NCBI GenBank assembly: GCA_050694275.1
Contig: JBOGXF010000132.1
Coordinates: forward strand, 1-13,588
Source: JBOGXF01 sp050694275
GTDB taxonomy: Bacteria > Actinomycetota > CADDZG01 > WHSQ01
Direction of reading: 5' to 3'
DNA: 13,588 nucleotides
Positions 1 through 7,199 of this stretch are shown one piece after another. Numbering within the stretch: the stretch's first letter is position 1; every line of letters starts with the position of its first letter. The position numbers and the translations under genes are program-made. A model generated the notes under the pieces. The model ran no database searches. It was given only the letters and a program-made list of their open reading frames with translations, and was not told the origin of the DNA.

Positions 1-178
1 CATAGGCGCCCACCAGAGTGAAGAGCGCGGCCCCGAGCGACACGAGGATGTGAGTCCTGAACCCCGCGGGCTGATCGGTGAACTCCCGCTCGAAGCCGAC
101 GGCGCCGCCGAGGGCGCCGGCGACCAGCACCCGCACGATCACGTCCAGCGTGCTGAGAGTGGGAAGCGCCTCCGGCAT
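1..178 (-). CDS. MgtC/SapB family membrane protein (N-terminal part, cut by window edge)
   Basis: This minus-strand frame starts at ATG 178 and stays open to the left edge, giving 59 residues. It opens with a hydrophobic helix (residues about 12-30) containing GALGGAVGFERE. It continues with DQPAGFRTHILVSLGAALF, which closely matches the start of MgtC/SapB inner-membrane proteins: the G-x-E-R-E turn, the DQPAG-x-R-T loop, then a second membrane helix. Family members are linked to Mg2+ limitation, acid survival and, in pathogens, growth in macrophages; their molecular activity is debated. The in-frame TAG at 203-205 is the stop of the cupredoxin gene upstream, so translation cannot begin much earlier than 178. 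The 24-nt gap suggests one transcript with the cupredoxin and DUF2330 genes. No strong Shine-Dalgarno site is visible. The family call is fairly firm; the specific function cannot be given from a fragment. Confidence 0.82.
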   Translation of the reverse strand, partial: MPEALPTLSTLDVIVRVLVAGALGGAVGFEREFTDQPAGFRTHILVSLGAALFTLVGAY

Positions 179-202
179 GCGCCCGAGCTTACGCTCGATG
201 CG

Positions 203-610
203 CTACGGAATCACGTCGACGTGGCCGCGCATCCCGTAGTCGTAATGATCCGGCAGATGGCAGCCGAGCAGCACGCGTCCGGGCCGATCGAACCCGTACG
301 TGGTCGATCTCTGTTCGCCGGCCGGGATCGAGATCTCGCCGGGTTTGGCGCCGTGGTGGGCTTCGGTCCCAGTCTCGTGCACGGCTTGCGCCACCTCGTC
401 GCCGACGATGAGCTCGTGTGCGATCGGATCGTCGTTGCGCACGACGAAGGTCACCGTCGTACCGGCGGCAACCTCGAACGCGGCCGGCTCAAAGCGCGAG
501 TGGTTGATCGTGATGGCGATCGTCTCGTGCCCGGCCTGCGCCGGGGAGCACGCGCCGAGCGCAACCGCGGCACACGTCGACGCGGCAAGTCTCGTCAATC
601 TTGGTTTCAC
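203..610 (-). CDS. Cupredoxin-domain lipoprotein (type 1 copper protein)
   Basis: This is a 135-residue protein starting at GTG 610, which overlaps the TGA of the DUF2330 gene (GTGA), so translation is probably coupled. Residues 1-21 form a lipoprotein signal with lipobox L18-G19-A20-C21, which places the mature protein on the outer face of the membrane. The rest is one cupredoxin domain. HELIV carries H65, and CHLPDHYDYGM supplies C117, H122 and M127. These four match the His-Cys-His-Met set of type 1 (blue) copper sites with C-x4-H-x4-M spacing. Such proteins usually carry electrons or bind copper; the partner is unknown. The DUF2330 gene is upstream and the MgtC-like gene downstream, which suggests a cell-envelope unit. 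A longer open frame runs through the DUF2330 gene upstream, but it is a shadow there. The domain call is strong; the physiological role is not determined. Confidence 0.88.
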   Translation of the reverse strand: MKPRLTRLAASTCAAVALGACSPAQAGHETIAITINHSRFEPAAFEVAAGTTVTFVVRNDDPIAHELIVGDEVAQAVHETGTEAHHGAKPGEISIPAGEQRSTTYGFDRPGRVLLGCHLPDHYDYGMRGHVDVIP

Positions 611-1668
611 AGCCGCCTCGACACCGTCCGAGTCACGAGCGCCACCGTGCCCAGCGCGACCGCGATCGCCGCGACCCACGTCCAGAGCGGGGAGGCCGAA
701 TCCGGCGGGATGGGGTCGAGGGGGCCGGGCAGCGCGAGCGGGACACCGGGCACCACGAGCCCCGCCTGCAGAAGCGACGGCGATGCGAGCCCGGTCGCCT
801 CGATGGCGAGGTCGTGCTGAAGCTGACCCGCGGTCGCGGCGATCCTCAGATGGCTGAACCACATGTCGTCGCGCGGCAGCCACTTCATGCCGCGATCCGA
901 ACGAAGATCCACGAGCAGGTCTTGCGACGCGGGCTCGCTGCGCTCGAGGAACAGCCCGCGCCCGGGAACCGCCTGAGGCATCAGGGTGGGCTCTCTCTCG
1001 GTGAGCAGGAAGACGTCGGCCTCGATGACCTCGGCCACATCCTTGCCGAGCCCGAGGATGCGAAGCGGGACCCATGGGTTCGGCGTCGGAATCGTCAGAT
1101 GTATGGGCACGCCGTCTCCGGCCTGAAAGCCACGTGCGGTCGCGGCATCGATGTCGAAGCGGGCGGCCATGAAGATCGGGCTGCGCGCGGCGTAGAAGTC
1201 GAGGACCTCGGGGGCGTCGGGAGTGAGGTTGAACTCGTTCTCCTCGGCCCACCGGCCGACCGCGTCGCCGCCCCCCTTGAGGATGGTGATGTCGAGCCCG
1301 GAGATGCGCTTCTCGAGTAGCACCTGAGCTTCGTCGCGCAGCGAGGCCGCCTCCGCGCTCACGGCTACGGCCTTGAAAGCCGGCGCGATCTCTTGCTGGA
1401 GGCGCTGGAGAGTCCAGTCGCCGCCCTTTCTGACGCTGGACGGCACTCCCGGGAGCGGCACGATCGAGCCCACGCTCCCGGAGTCGCCGGCGAACTGGAA
1501 CGATGTGACGTAGTGCTCGACTCCGTCTCGGTAGGCCGCGAGCGTCGACGTGCGCAGCAGGTTGACCGCTCCATTGGCTCCAACCAGCCCGCCGCAGGCC
1601 CACGCAGGGCCGGTGGCCACGAGCACCATGAGACCGGCGGAGACCGCCACCGACATGATCCGACGCAT
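607..1668 (-). CDS. DUF2330 domain protein, exported and membrane-anchored
   Basis: This is a 353-residue protein. I chose ATG 1668 because the GAGGTG Shine-Dalgarno sequence lies about five bases upstream and a signal peptide follows at once (residues 1-24, ending WACGG). The frame stays open to 1905, but that extension is antisense to the zinc-finger gene and is not expected to be coding. The mature start ACGG and the body, with a repeated 'ITILKGGGDAVGRWAEENEFNLTPDAPEVLDFYAARSPIFMAARF' region written here only in part as GGGDAVGRWAEENEF, fit the DUF2330 family. The last 27 residues are a membrane helix (WTWVAAIAVALGTVALV) followed by a short basic tail, so the domain probably faces outside. 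The family has no established function. The gene overlaps the cupredoxin start by three bases, which implies co-production. It is divergent from the zinc-finger gene, with only 39 bases between starts. Confidence 0.85.
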   Translation of the reverse strand: MRRIMSVAVSAGLMVLVATGPAWACGGLVGANGAVNLLRTSTLAAYRDGVEHYVTSFQFAGDSGSVGSIVPLPGVPSSVRKGGDWTLQRLQQEIAPAFKAVAVSAEAASLRDEAQVLLEKRISGLDITILKGGGDAVGRWAEENEFNLTPDAPEVLDFYAARSPIFMAARFDIDAATARGFQAGDGVPIHLTIPTPNPWVPLRILGLGKDVAEVIEADVFLLTEREPTLMPQAVPGRGLFLERSEPASQDLLVDLRSDRGMKWLPRDDMWFSHLRIAATAGQLQHDLAIEATGLASPSLLQAGLVVPGVPLALPGPLDPIPPDSASPLWTWVAAIAVALGTVALVTRTVSRRL

Positions 1669-1707
1669 GACGCACCTCGCTTTCAGATCCGAGCTTTGCC
1701 CCGTTAG
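1669..1707. promoter_or_regulatory. Very short divergent spacer between DUF2330 and zinc-finger genes
   Basis: Only 39 bases separate the divergent start codons at 1668 (minus) and 1708 (plus). On the minus strand it holds the GAGGTG ribosome-binding site of the DUF2330 gene. No Shine-Dalgarno site precedes the plus-strand ATG, and a TAG stop lies directly before it. The promoters must overlap the genes, or the plus-strand mRNA is leaderless, or the plus gene starts later, at GTG 1756. Confidence 0.45.
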
Positions 1708-1935
1708 ATGGCCGGCGGCGGTCGGAATGTTCCCGCGCTGTACGATTCGGTCGAAGTGGACGTTTATCAGTGCCCCGATTGCGAGCTGCGCTTCCGCTTC
1801 GCGTCGGAGCTCGAAGAGCACATCAAGCTCGAGCATCCGGAGTTTCGGGTGGAGTCGAAGTCGCTCGAAGACGTGTTGCTGTCCGCGTCGCGCCGCCACC
1901 GGCACAAGCGATCAAAGCCCGAGTCGAGCCACTAA
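1708..1935 (+). CDS. Small C2H2-type zinc-finger protein
   Basis: This 75-residue protein has one zinc-finger signature, C22-x2-C25-x12-H38-x4-H43, within YQCPDCELRFRFASELEEH. A positively charged tail follows (SRRHRHKRSK). Short single-finger proteins of this kind occur in actinobacteria; they may bind nucleic acid or another protein, but no target is known. The open frame begins exactly at ATG 1708 because TAG precedes it. The in-frame GTG at 1756 (residue 17) is a plausible alternative, because residues 1-16 look unconserved and 1708 has no ribosome-binding site. The stop TAA (1933-1935) overlaps the TAG stop of the convergent alpha-mannosidase gene (1932-1934), so neither gene leaves room for a separate terminator. 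I am fairly sure it is a real gene and less sure of the start. Confidence 0.7.
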   Translation: MAGGGRNVPALYDSVEVDVYQCPDCELRFRFASELEEHIKLEHPEFRVESKSLEDVLLSASRRHRHKRSKPESSH

Positions 1936-4040
1936 CGGTCGAGCTCGATCGACTCGATCCGGTGGGGGCCGAGGGCCAGACGCCGGCCCCCAACGCGCGC
2001 ATCGATCGACCGATCCCACGGGTTCCACACGCGCGCGACCACGTGATCGTCCTTCCTGCGAACGGAAGAGAGCGCCGGGACGTCGAGATCGAGCAGGGTC
2101 CCGCGCGCGCCGGCCTCTGAAGACCCGTCGCAGGAAACGATCATCGGGGGCAACGCGTAGCGCTCCCACATCTTCAGCAACCCCTCTCCGGGATCGACCG
2201 CGAGAACTCCGAACGCGATCCGGTTCTTGCCGATCATCTGGGCGCCGGGCGTCGCGACGTCCGGGCCGGCGATGTTCTTGCGCGTCTCGAGCGGCTCAGG
2301 GCGACTGATGGTTCCGACGCAGCGGAGCAGCGTGAACGCGAGCCTCTCCTCGTCGATCAGCTCGTACTCGAAGACGCCCTCGGAGAGAAAGCCGACGCCT
2401 CCTGCCATCACCACGCCGCGCGCCGGCCAGAACGGCGACGGCGGCTCGCTCCGCCCCCCTTCGCCGAGAGGGGGACGCGCGACCAGCTCGAACGGCGCCA
2501 TCGCCAGCGTCGAGGCCGCGGGCTCCGGCAGGCGGAGCACCGCGCGCAGCCGATGGTCGGGGGCGCGGTTGTCGACGTCCATCTCGACGCGCGCGAATAC
2601 TTCTCCATCGACCGCGGCCACGCTCAGCGTCGCCTGGACGTCTTCGAACAGGACGCGCGCGATCTCGCCGTCGCACTCGATCGACCGCGGCGGCTTCGGC
2701 CCGCCTCCGTGAGAGAACGTGTACAGGTCGCCGACGTCGGCCTGGTCATCGAACGTCACCGTCAGCTCCACCCCGTCAATCTCGAACGCGACGCCGTCGC
2801 CGGTTGCATGCAAGGCGACGGGGGCCGGTTCGGGCGGTCGCTCGTCGAGCAGGGCCCAACCGAGGCCGGGGATCCCGTCGCGCTCGAAGTGCGACGGATT
2901 GAACGCGAGCAGGCGGTTGCCGTTCTCGCTCGCCCCCAGCGCGCCGAGGGCGCGGTGGGCGATCGCCCGCGCAAGATCGGTCGCTCTGCGGGTCCGCTCG
3001 TCCACCGCTCGAGCGACGTCGTCGGTAGTGCAACCGCACACGGAGTCGTGCGCGCCGTTGAGATGAAGCAGATGCCACGCCCGATCGAGCTCTGCCGCGG
3101 GCCACTCGGCCCCCGGCACGAGTGCCGCGAGCGGCTCGGCGTAGCGTTCCAGCAGATGCTCCGCACGCGCGCGCTCGGCCTTCTGGGGGGCGCGCCCGGA
3201 ATAGGTGTTGGGCAAGAGATCGGCGCGCGCCGCAGACCGAAGCTCGCCGGTCCACGAAAGCCTCGGCGGAGGAAGCGATTCCATGTGTGCCTCCAACGAT
3301 GTGAACGCGATGTCGAATCCGATCGAGCCGGCGTGCTCGATCAGCTCGGGCAATGAGGCGTTGGGGCGCTCGTGATCGGCCCCCGCCATGAGCAGCAGCG
3401 GTTCGTCCGGCCGCAGGAAGGGATCGCTGCGTTCGAGCTCTCGCCCGAGGCGCTCGAGAAATGCGTCCGGCTCCGGCGGCAGCTTGCCGCCCTGTCCGTA
3501 GCCGAATGGCAGATAGAGGGCGGCGACGGTCGACCCGTCCGGTGCCGACCACGTGAAGGTCGTCTCGTCGATCTCTGCCGGCACCCCACGCCAGACCACC
3601 ACCCGGTCGAGACCGGCGGCCGTGAGGAGCTGCGGCATCTGACCGACGTGACCGAACTGGTCGGGGAGGTAGGCGACCGTTGGCGATCCTCCGAGCGCCT
3701 CCGCGCGCGCCATCCCGTCCTCCAGATTGCGCAAGATCGACTCGCCCGACACGAGGAACTCGTCGACGAGAGCGACCCACGGCCCGCACGAGAGCCGCCC
3801 CGATGCGATGTAGGCGGCGAGCTCCTTCTCGCGCTCGGGCCGAACGGATAGGTAATCGTCGACCATCGCCGTCTGGCCGTCGAGATGGAAATGAAACAAG
3901 TGATCGCCGCGTCTTAGCAGCTCGAGCAATGAGTCCATCGCCTCGACCAGTCGGTCGCGAAATTCCTCGAAGGTGAGGTACCACTCCCGGTCCCAGTGGG
4001 TATGGGGCACCACCCGTATCGCTCTGCGTGCGGTCATCAT
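1932..4040 (-). CDS. Glycoside hydrolase family 38 alpha-mannosidase
   Basis: This 702-residue cytoplasmic enzyme is predicted to release terminal alpha-mannosyl units, retaining the anomeric configuration. The start has the GH38 motif HTHWDREW (residues 13-20). The four Zn2+ ligands known for the family can be placed at H15, D17, D127 and H331 (in LNGAHDSVCG). D127, in YLPDQFGH, is also the catalytic nucleophile. GH38 catalytic domain: residues 5 to about 265. Middle helical domain: about 270-350. Beta-sandwich C-terminal part: the rest. The protein is shorter than most GH38 members (800-1000 residues) and lacks a signal peptide. Two ATGs lie side by side (4040 and 4037) with no clear Shine-Dalgarno site. 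It stands alone and is divergent from the peptidase gene, with 66 bases between. The substrate (mannosyl-glycerate, glycan fragment or phosphorylated mannoside) cannot be read from sequence. Confidence 0.92.
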   Translation of the reverse strand: MMTARRAIRVVPHTHWDREWYLTFEEFRDRLVEAMDSLLELLRRGDHLFHFHLDGQTAMVDDYLSVRPEREKELAAYIASGRLSCGPWVALVDEFLVSGESILRNLEDGMARAEALGGSPTVAYLPDQFGHVGQMPQLLTAAGLDRVVVWRGVPAEIDETTFTWSAPDGSTVAALYLPFGYGQGGKLPPEPDAFLERLGRELERSDPFLRPDEPLLLMAGADHERPNASLPELIEHAGSIGFDIAFTSLEAHMESLPPPRLSWTGELRSAARADLLPNTYSGRAPQKAERARAEHLLERYAEPLAALVPGAEWPAAELDRAWHLLHLNGAHDSVCGCTTDDVARAVDERTRRATDLARAIAHRALGALGASENGNRLLAFNPSHFERDGIPGLGWALLDERPPEPAPVALHATGDGVAFEIDGVELTVTFDDQADVGDLYTFSHGGGPKPPRSIECDGEIARVLFEDVQATLSVAAVDGEVFARVEMDVDNRAPDHRLRAVLRLPEPAASTLAMAPFELVARPPLGEGGRSEPPSPFWPARGVVMAGGVGFLSEGVFEYELIDEERLAFTLLRCVGTISRPEPLETRKNIAGPDVATPGAQMIGKNRIAFGVLAVDPGEGLLKMWERYALPPMIVSCDGSSEAGARGTLLDLDVPALSSVRRKDDHVVARVWNPWDRSIDARVGGRRLALGPHRIESIELDR

Positions 4041-4094
4041 CGAGAGTGGCTACGGTATCCGCGGTCAAATGCCGAAGAGCACCTTGCCCGAAAC

Positions 4095-4100
4095 GGAGGA
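4095..4100 (+). promoter_or_regulatory. Ribosome-binding site deciding the peptidase start
   Basis: GGAGGA sits six bases before ATG 4107. This favours 4107 over the far upstream in-frame ATG at 3996, which would overlap the start of the divergent mannosidase gene. Confidence 0.75.
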
Positions 4101-4106
4101 ACGCGC

Positions 4107-6065
4107 ATGCGAGGGATGATCCCCGAGGACGTTTACGAGCTCACCTGGGTGGCGGACCCGAGGGTGTCTCCCGATGGAACGACTGTCGCCTACATGGTCG
4201 CCGGCGTCGACAAGGACGAGAACTCCTACAAGAGCGACATCTGGCTCGTTGACACGGAGGGGTCCGCGGAGCCTCGCCAGATCACGTTTGGGCCCAAGCG
4301 AAACGCCGATCCTCGGTGGTCTCCCGATGGGAGCAGTCTGGCATTCGTATCGAATCGCGACTCCGACTCGGCCCAGCTCTACGTCATCTCGCTGGCTGGC
4401 GGCGAGGCGCGACGTCTCACCGACCTCAAGGAAGACGTGAGCGAAGTCGTGTGGTCGCCCGATGGATCGCGGCTCGCTTTCGTTGCGCGCGTGCGACACG
4501 ACGCTTACGAGGAGGAGGACGAGAAGAAACGCCCACCCCGCCGCGTCAAGCGGTTGCAGTACAAGCTCGACAACGTCGGATGGATCTTCGACCGGCGCGG
4601 TCACGTCTTCGCGGTGGCCGCCGACGGAAGCTCGGAACCGAAGCAGATCACCGATGGTGACTTCGAGGACTCCGGCCCCGCGTGGTCACCCGACGGGGCG
4701 ACCATCGCGTTTGCGTCGGGACGGGCCGAGGACTGGGACATCGAATGGACGAGCGACATCCACGTCCTCGGGGCCGATGGCGGCACCCCCGAGTTGCTCA
4801 CCGCCGGCGACGCAACCTGCCTGTTGCCATCGTGGTCCCCCGACGGCACCCGCATCGCGTACGCGTACACACCCGGCGTGCTCGACTACCCGCGCCATGC
4901 TCAGATCGCAACGATCGATGTGCGCTCTCGCGAGCAGACGATCCTCACCCAGTCGCTCGACCGCAACTGCATGCCGTACCCGCCGATCAGAGAGCCCGTC
5001 TGGGACGGCGACGATCTCGTCTTCGGCGTCGAGGACTCGGGCAACACGCACCTCTACTGCGTGCCGGCCGACGGCTCGGGCAAGCCCGAGGCGATGGTGG
5101 AAGGCGAGTTGGGGGTAACGGGCTATGACGTTGTGAGTGACACCGTCGTGTACTCGGCGTCCACTTACGCCATGCTTCCCGAGCTGTTCGTCGGGGACAA
5201 GCGGCTGACCAAGGCGACCGCCGGCTTCGCCGACGACCGTCGTCTGGTCGAGGCCGAACGCTTCACCGCCACTTCGCCCCATGGGTCCGAAATCGACGCA
5301 TGGATAATGCGTCCCGCCGACTTCGAACCGGGCACGCGTTATCCGGTGCTGTTGAACATCCACGGCGGACCGTTCACGCAATACGGGACGAAGTTCTTCG
5401 ACGAGTTCCAGGTCTACGCGGGCGCAGGCTATGCCGTTTTGTTCTGTAACCCGCGCGGCTCCTCGGGGTACAGCGAGGAATGGGGCCGGGCGATCCGGGG
5501 GCCCGCGTCGGGGGGGCCGGGGATGGGGACAGTCGACTTCGACGACGTCATGGCCGTCGTCGACCAGGCCCTCGACCGCTTCGACTTCTGCGATTCCGAG
5601 CGGCTGGGGGTCATGGGCGGCTCGTACGGTGGCTTTCTCACGTCGTGGATCGTCGGGCACGACCACCGCTTCAAGGCGGCATGCTCCGAGCGCGCGGTCA
5701 ACGACTGGTACTCGTTCTACGGATCGAGCGACGCGGGGTGGGCCTTCAAAGGTTACGTGGGAGCGTTTCTGCACGAGGATCCGGAGTCATATCTGAAGAT
5801 GTCACCGGCGACGTACGCGCAGGACATCGAGACGCCCCTCTTGATCATCCATTCCGAGAACGACTTGCGATGTGACGTCGAGCAGGCCGAGCGCTTGTTC
5901 GTCGCCCTCCGTCTGCTGAAGAAAGACGTCGAGCTGGTGCGCTTCACGTCCGAATCCCACGAGCTGACGCGTTCCGGCAATCCCATCCACCGAGTGGCTC
6001 GCTTCCAGATCCTGATCGACTTCTTCGACCGTTACCTGAAGGACGGCTCCCAGCAGACATCATGA
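4107..6065 (+). CDS. S9 family (prolyl oligopeptidase-like / acylaminoacyl) serine peptidase
   Basis: This 652-residue protein has the two-part S9 layout. The N-terminal part (about 1-370) is a beta-propeller of TolB-like blades marked by repeated SPDG motifs (at about 21, 72, 117, 193 and 244). The C-terminal part (about 385-652) is an alpha/beta-hydrolase domain with HGGP near 419. The catalytic triad can be placed at S506 (in GGSYGGF), D586 (in SENDLRC) and H618 (in SESHELT). S9B/C enzymes cleave short peptides or N-acylated peptides, and the propeller limits access to small substrates. No signal peptide is present, so it should be cytoplasmic. An insert rich in charged residues (YEEEDEKKRPPRRVKR, about 134-149) fills one propeller blade. 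It is followed with ATGA overlap by a DUF664 protein, which suggests joint expression. A dipeptidyl-peptidase or acylaminoacyl-peptidase specificity cannot be decided. Confidence 0.93.
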   Translation: MRGMIPEDVYELTWVADPRVSPDGTTVAYMVAGVDKDENSYKSDIWLVDTEGSAEPRQITFGPKRNADPRWSPDGSSLAFVSNRDSDSAQLYVISLAGGEARRLTDLKEDVSEVVWSPDGSRLAFVARVRHDAYEEEDEKKRPPRRVKRLQYKLDNVGWIFDRRGHVFAVAADGSSEPKQITDGDFEDSGPAWSPDGATIAFASGRAEDWDIEWTSDIHVLGADGGTPELLTAGDATCLLPSWSPDGTRIAYAYTPGVLDYPRHAQIATIDVRSREQTILTQSLDRNCMPYPPIREPVWDGDDLVFGVEDSGNTHLYCVPADGSGKPEAMVEGELGVTGYDVVSDTVVYSASTYAMLPELFVGDKRLTKATAGFADDRRLVEAERFTATSPHGSEIDAWIMRPADFEPGTRYPVLLNIHGGPFTQYGTKFFDEFQVYAGAGYAVLFCNPRGSSGYSEEWGRAIRGPASGGPGMGTVDFDDVMAVVDQALDRFDFCDSERLGVMGGSYGGFLTSWIVGHDHRFKAACSERAVNDWYSFYGSSDAGWAFKGYVGAFLHEDPESYLKMSPATYAQDIETPLLIIHSENDLRCDVEQAERLFVALRLLKKDVELVRFTSESHELTRSGNPIHRVARFQILIDFFDRYLKDGSQQTS

Positions 6066-6571
6066 CAACAGCAGACCTGCTCCTTGATGCTTTCGGCAGG
6101 ATTCGACGAGTCGTTCACGGCGCGGTGGAGGGCTTGACTCCCGATCAGTTGTCGATGCGCCTAAACGGCGAGGCCAACTCGATTGCGTGGCTGGTGTGGC
6201 ATCTCACCCGTATCCAGGACGATCACGTCGCAGACGTAGCGGGCACCCACCAGGTCTGGACATCTGGTGGATGGGCGGATCGATTCGGCTTGCCGTTCGA
6301 CTCGTCCGACACCGGCTATGGGCACTCGTCCGATGAGGTCGCGGCCGCCCGGGTGGAGTCGGGAGAGCTGCTGACCGGATATCACGACGCGGTCTACGAG
6401 CAGACCGTCGGGTATGTGGAACGGCTCACAGATGCCGACCTCGAGCGCATCGTCGATAAGTCGTGGGATCCACCGGTATCACTCGGAGTGCGGCTCGTCA
6501 GCGTGATAACCGACGACCTCCAGCACGGGGGCCAGGCGGCATTCGTACGCGGGCTCGTCGAGCGAAGCTAG
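6062..6571 (+). CDS. DUF664 / DinB-family protein (putative mycothiol-dependent transferase)
   Basis: This 169-residue four-helix-bundle protein starts at ATG 6062, overlapping the peptidase stop (ATGA). There is no strong ribosome-binding site, so translational coupling is likely. H47 (in LVWHLTR), D151 and H155 (in DDLQHGGQ) match the metal-binding triad of the DinB/DUF664 superfamily. The spacing resembles the His-Glu-His set of mycothiol-dependent maleylpyruvate isomerase, with Asp in place of Glu. Family members in actinobacteria are thiol-S-transferases that use mycothiol for conjugation or detoxification; many others have no proven activity. The phrase SIAWLVWHLTRIQDDHV is typical of the first helices. 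If the mycothiol link holds, it supports an actinobacterial host. The substrate is unknown, and its pairing with a peptidase may reflect only shared expression. Confidence 0.85.
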   Translation: MTTADLLLDAFGRIRRVVHGAVEGLTPDQLSMRLNGEANSIAWLVWHLTRIQDDHVADVAGTHQVWTSGGWADRFGLPFDSSDTGYGHSSDEVAAARVESGELLTGYHDAVYEQTVGYVERLTDADLERIVDKSWDPPVSLGVRLVSVITDDLQHGGQAAFVRGLVERS

Positions 6572-6620
6572 TTATGGCATCGACGGCCACGTCAGCGTCT
6601 GACAGCACCCTGACCGGCCA

Positions 6621-6857
6621 CTACCACTCGCTGCGTTCAAGCGTTTGGCGACCGGCTTCGGTCAACCACGAATCGGGCTGTGGATCGATGTCGGCGAGGG
6701 TCTCATCCATGGCCTGAGTGACGGCCTCAGGATCGCGGCGGAGGAGATACTCGAACAAAGCCTCCTGATACAGCTGACTGCGAGACTTGCCGGTCTTCTG
6801 AGCCATCTCCTCAGCTCTGCTGAAGAGCTCATCGGGAATCGAAACTGCTGTTTTCAT
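6621..6857 (-). CDS. Ribbon-helix-helix antitoxin (MazE/CopG type) without a toxin partner
   Basis: This 78-residue protein begins MKTAVSIPDELF, the usual beta-strand of RHH MazE-type antitoxins. Two helices follow (residues about 12-40; SRSQLYQEAL), then an acidic toxin-binding tail ending in SEW. The start codon lies inside a palindrome (TCATACCCGGAGTATGA, 6854-6870). This is the expected position for autorepression and also suggests a leaderless or very short-leader mRNA. Antitoxins of this type normally precede a MazF gene that overlaps their last codons. Here the next 50 bases hold only a short remnant frame and then the end of the DUF664 gene on the opposite strand. The MazF upstream belongs to a different RHH gene. 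It may be a leftover antitoxin acting as an anti-addiction protein or as a regulator of related modules. The RHH identity is firm; loss of the toxin is an inference. Confidence 0.85.
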   Translation of the reverse strand: MKTAVSIPDELFSRAEEMAQKTGKSRSQLYQEALFEYLLRRDPEAVTQAMDETLADIDPQPDSWLTEAGRQTLERSEW

Positions 6858-6870
6858 ACCCGGAGTATGA
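6854..6870. promoter_or_regulatory. Palindromic operator over the start codon of the lone RHH antitoxin
   Basis: TCATAC, five bases, then GTATGA forms a perfect inverted repeat. The ATG of the antitoxin (6857-6855 on the minus strand) is inside one arm. On the minus strand CATACT could serve as a -10 element about seven bases before the ATG, which would give a leaderless mRNA. RHH antitoxins typically bind such repeats. The palindrome is seen directly; its role is inferred. Confidence 0.6.
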
Positions 6871-6887
6871 CCGAGCTCGACCGCGAT

Positions 6888-7199
6888 CTAACAGGCAGTT
6901 GCGATCCGCAATGCTTCGCAGACATCCCGCATTCGGTCGGGCATCAGCCGGGTGATGCGATCCGTGCAAAGCGCCACTCGGACAATCGTCACGTTATCGA
7001 GGGTTAGAGCACAGTCCGCGGGCATTCCGTCAGACTCGTCAAGTGGCACCTCTGTGGGAATCCCTCGAATGGTTCGGGTGGCCGGGACCGCAAGCACCTG
7101 GTTGAGCACGGGGATCGCCTCATCCCGGGTCAGGATCAGAAAAGGCCGTCTGTCTGCTCGCGGATCCTGATACCACCAGACTTCGCCCCTCGCTACCAC
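6888..7199 (-). CDS. MazF/PemK-family endoribonuclease toxin
   Basis: This 103-residue toxin is predicted to cleave mRNA at short single-stranded sequences and so stop growth. It opens with the family start RGEVWWYQDPRADRRPFLILTRDEAIPVLN and continues with VPATRTIRGIPTEV. R25 and T49 sit where the catalytic Arg and Thr of MazF are found (Arg25/Thr48 in the Bacillus protein). DGMPADCALTLDN is the usual third block. The start is GTG 7199, seven bases inside the end of the upstream RHH antitoxin gene (the GTGGTAG junction), the common antitoxin-first order that keeps toxin translation dependent on antitoxin translation. The gene is full length with no disabling change visible, so it is likely active. 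The next gene downstream, 30 bases on, is a second RHH antitoxin with its own operator. Confidence 0.92.
   Translation of the reverse strand: MVARGEVWWYQDPRADRRPFLILTRDEAIPVLNQVLAVPATRTIRGIPTEVPLDESDGMPADCALTLDNVTIVRVALCTDRITRLMPDRMRDVCEALRIATAC

Noticed and set aside
50..1320. Long plus-strand open frames opposite the cupredoxin and DUF2330 genes
   Set aside because: They are rich in Arg/Pro/Ala, lack domains and ribosome-binding sites, and are antisense shadows of high-GC genes.
1669..1905. N-terminal extension of the DUF2330 gene up to 1905
   Set aside because: It would be antisense to the zinc-finger gene and would bury the signal peptide; GAGGTG supports the start at 1668.
3996..4106. 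N-terminal extension of the S9 peptidase to ATG 3996
   Set aside because: It overlaps the divergent mannosidase start, lacks homology-like sequence, and GGAGGA supports 4107.
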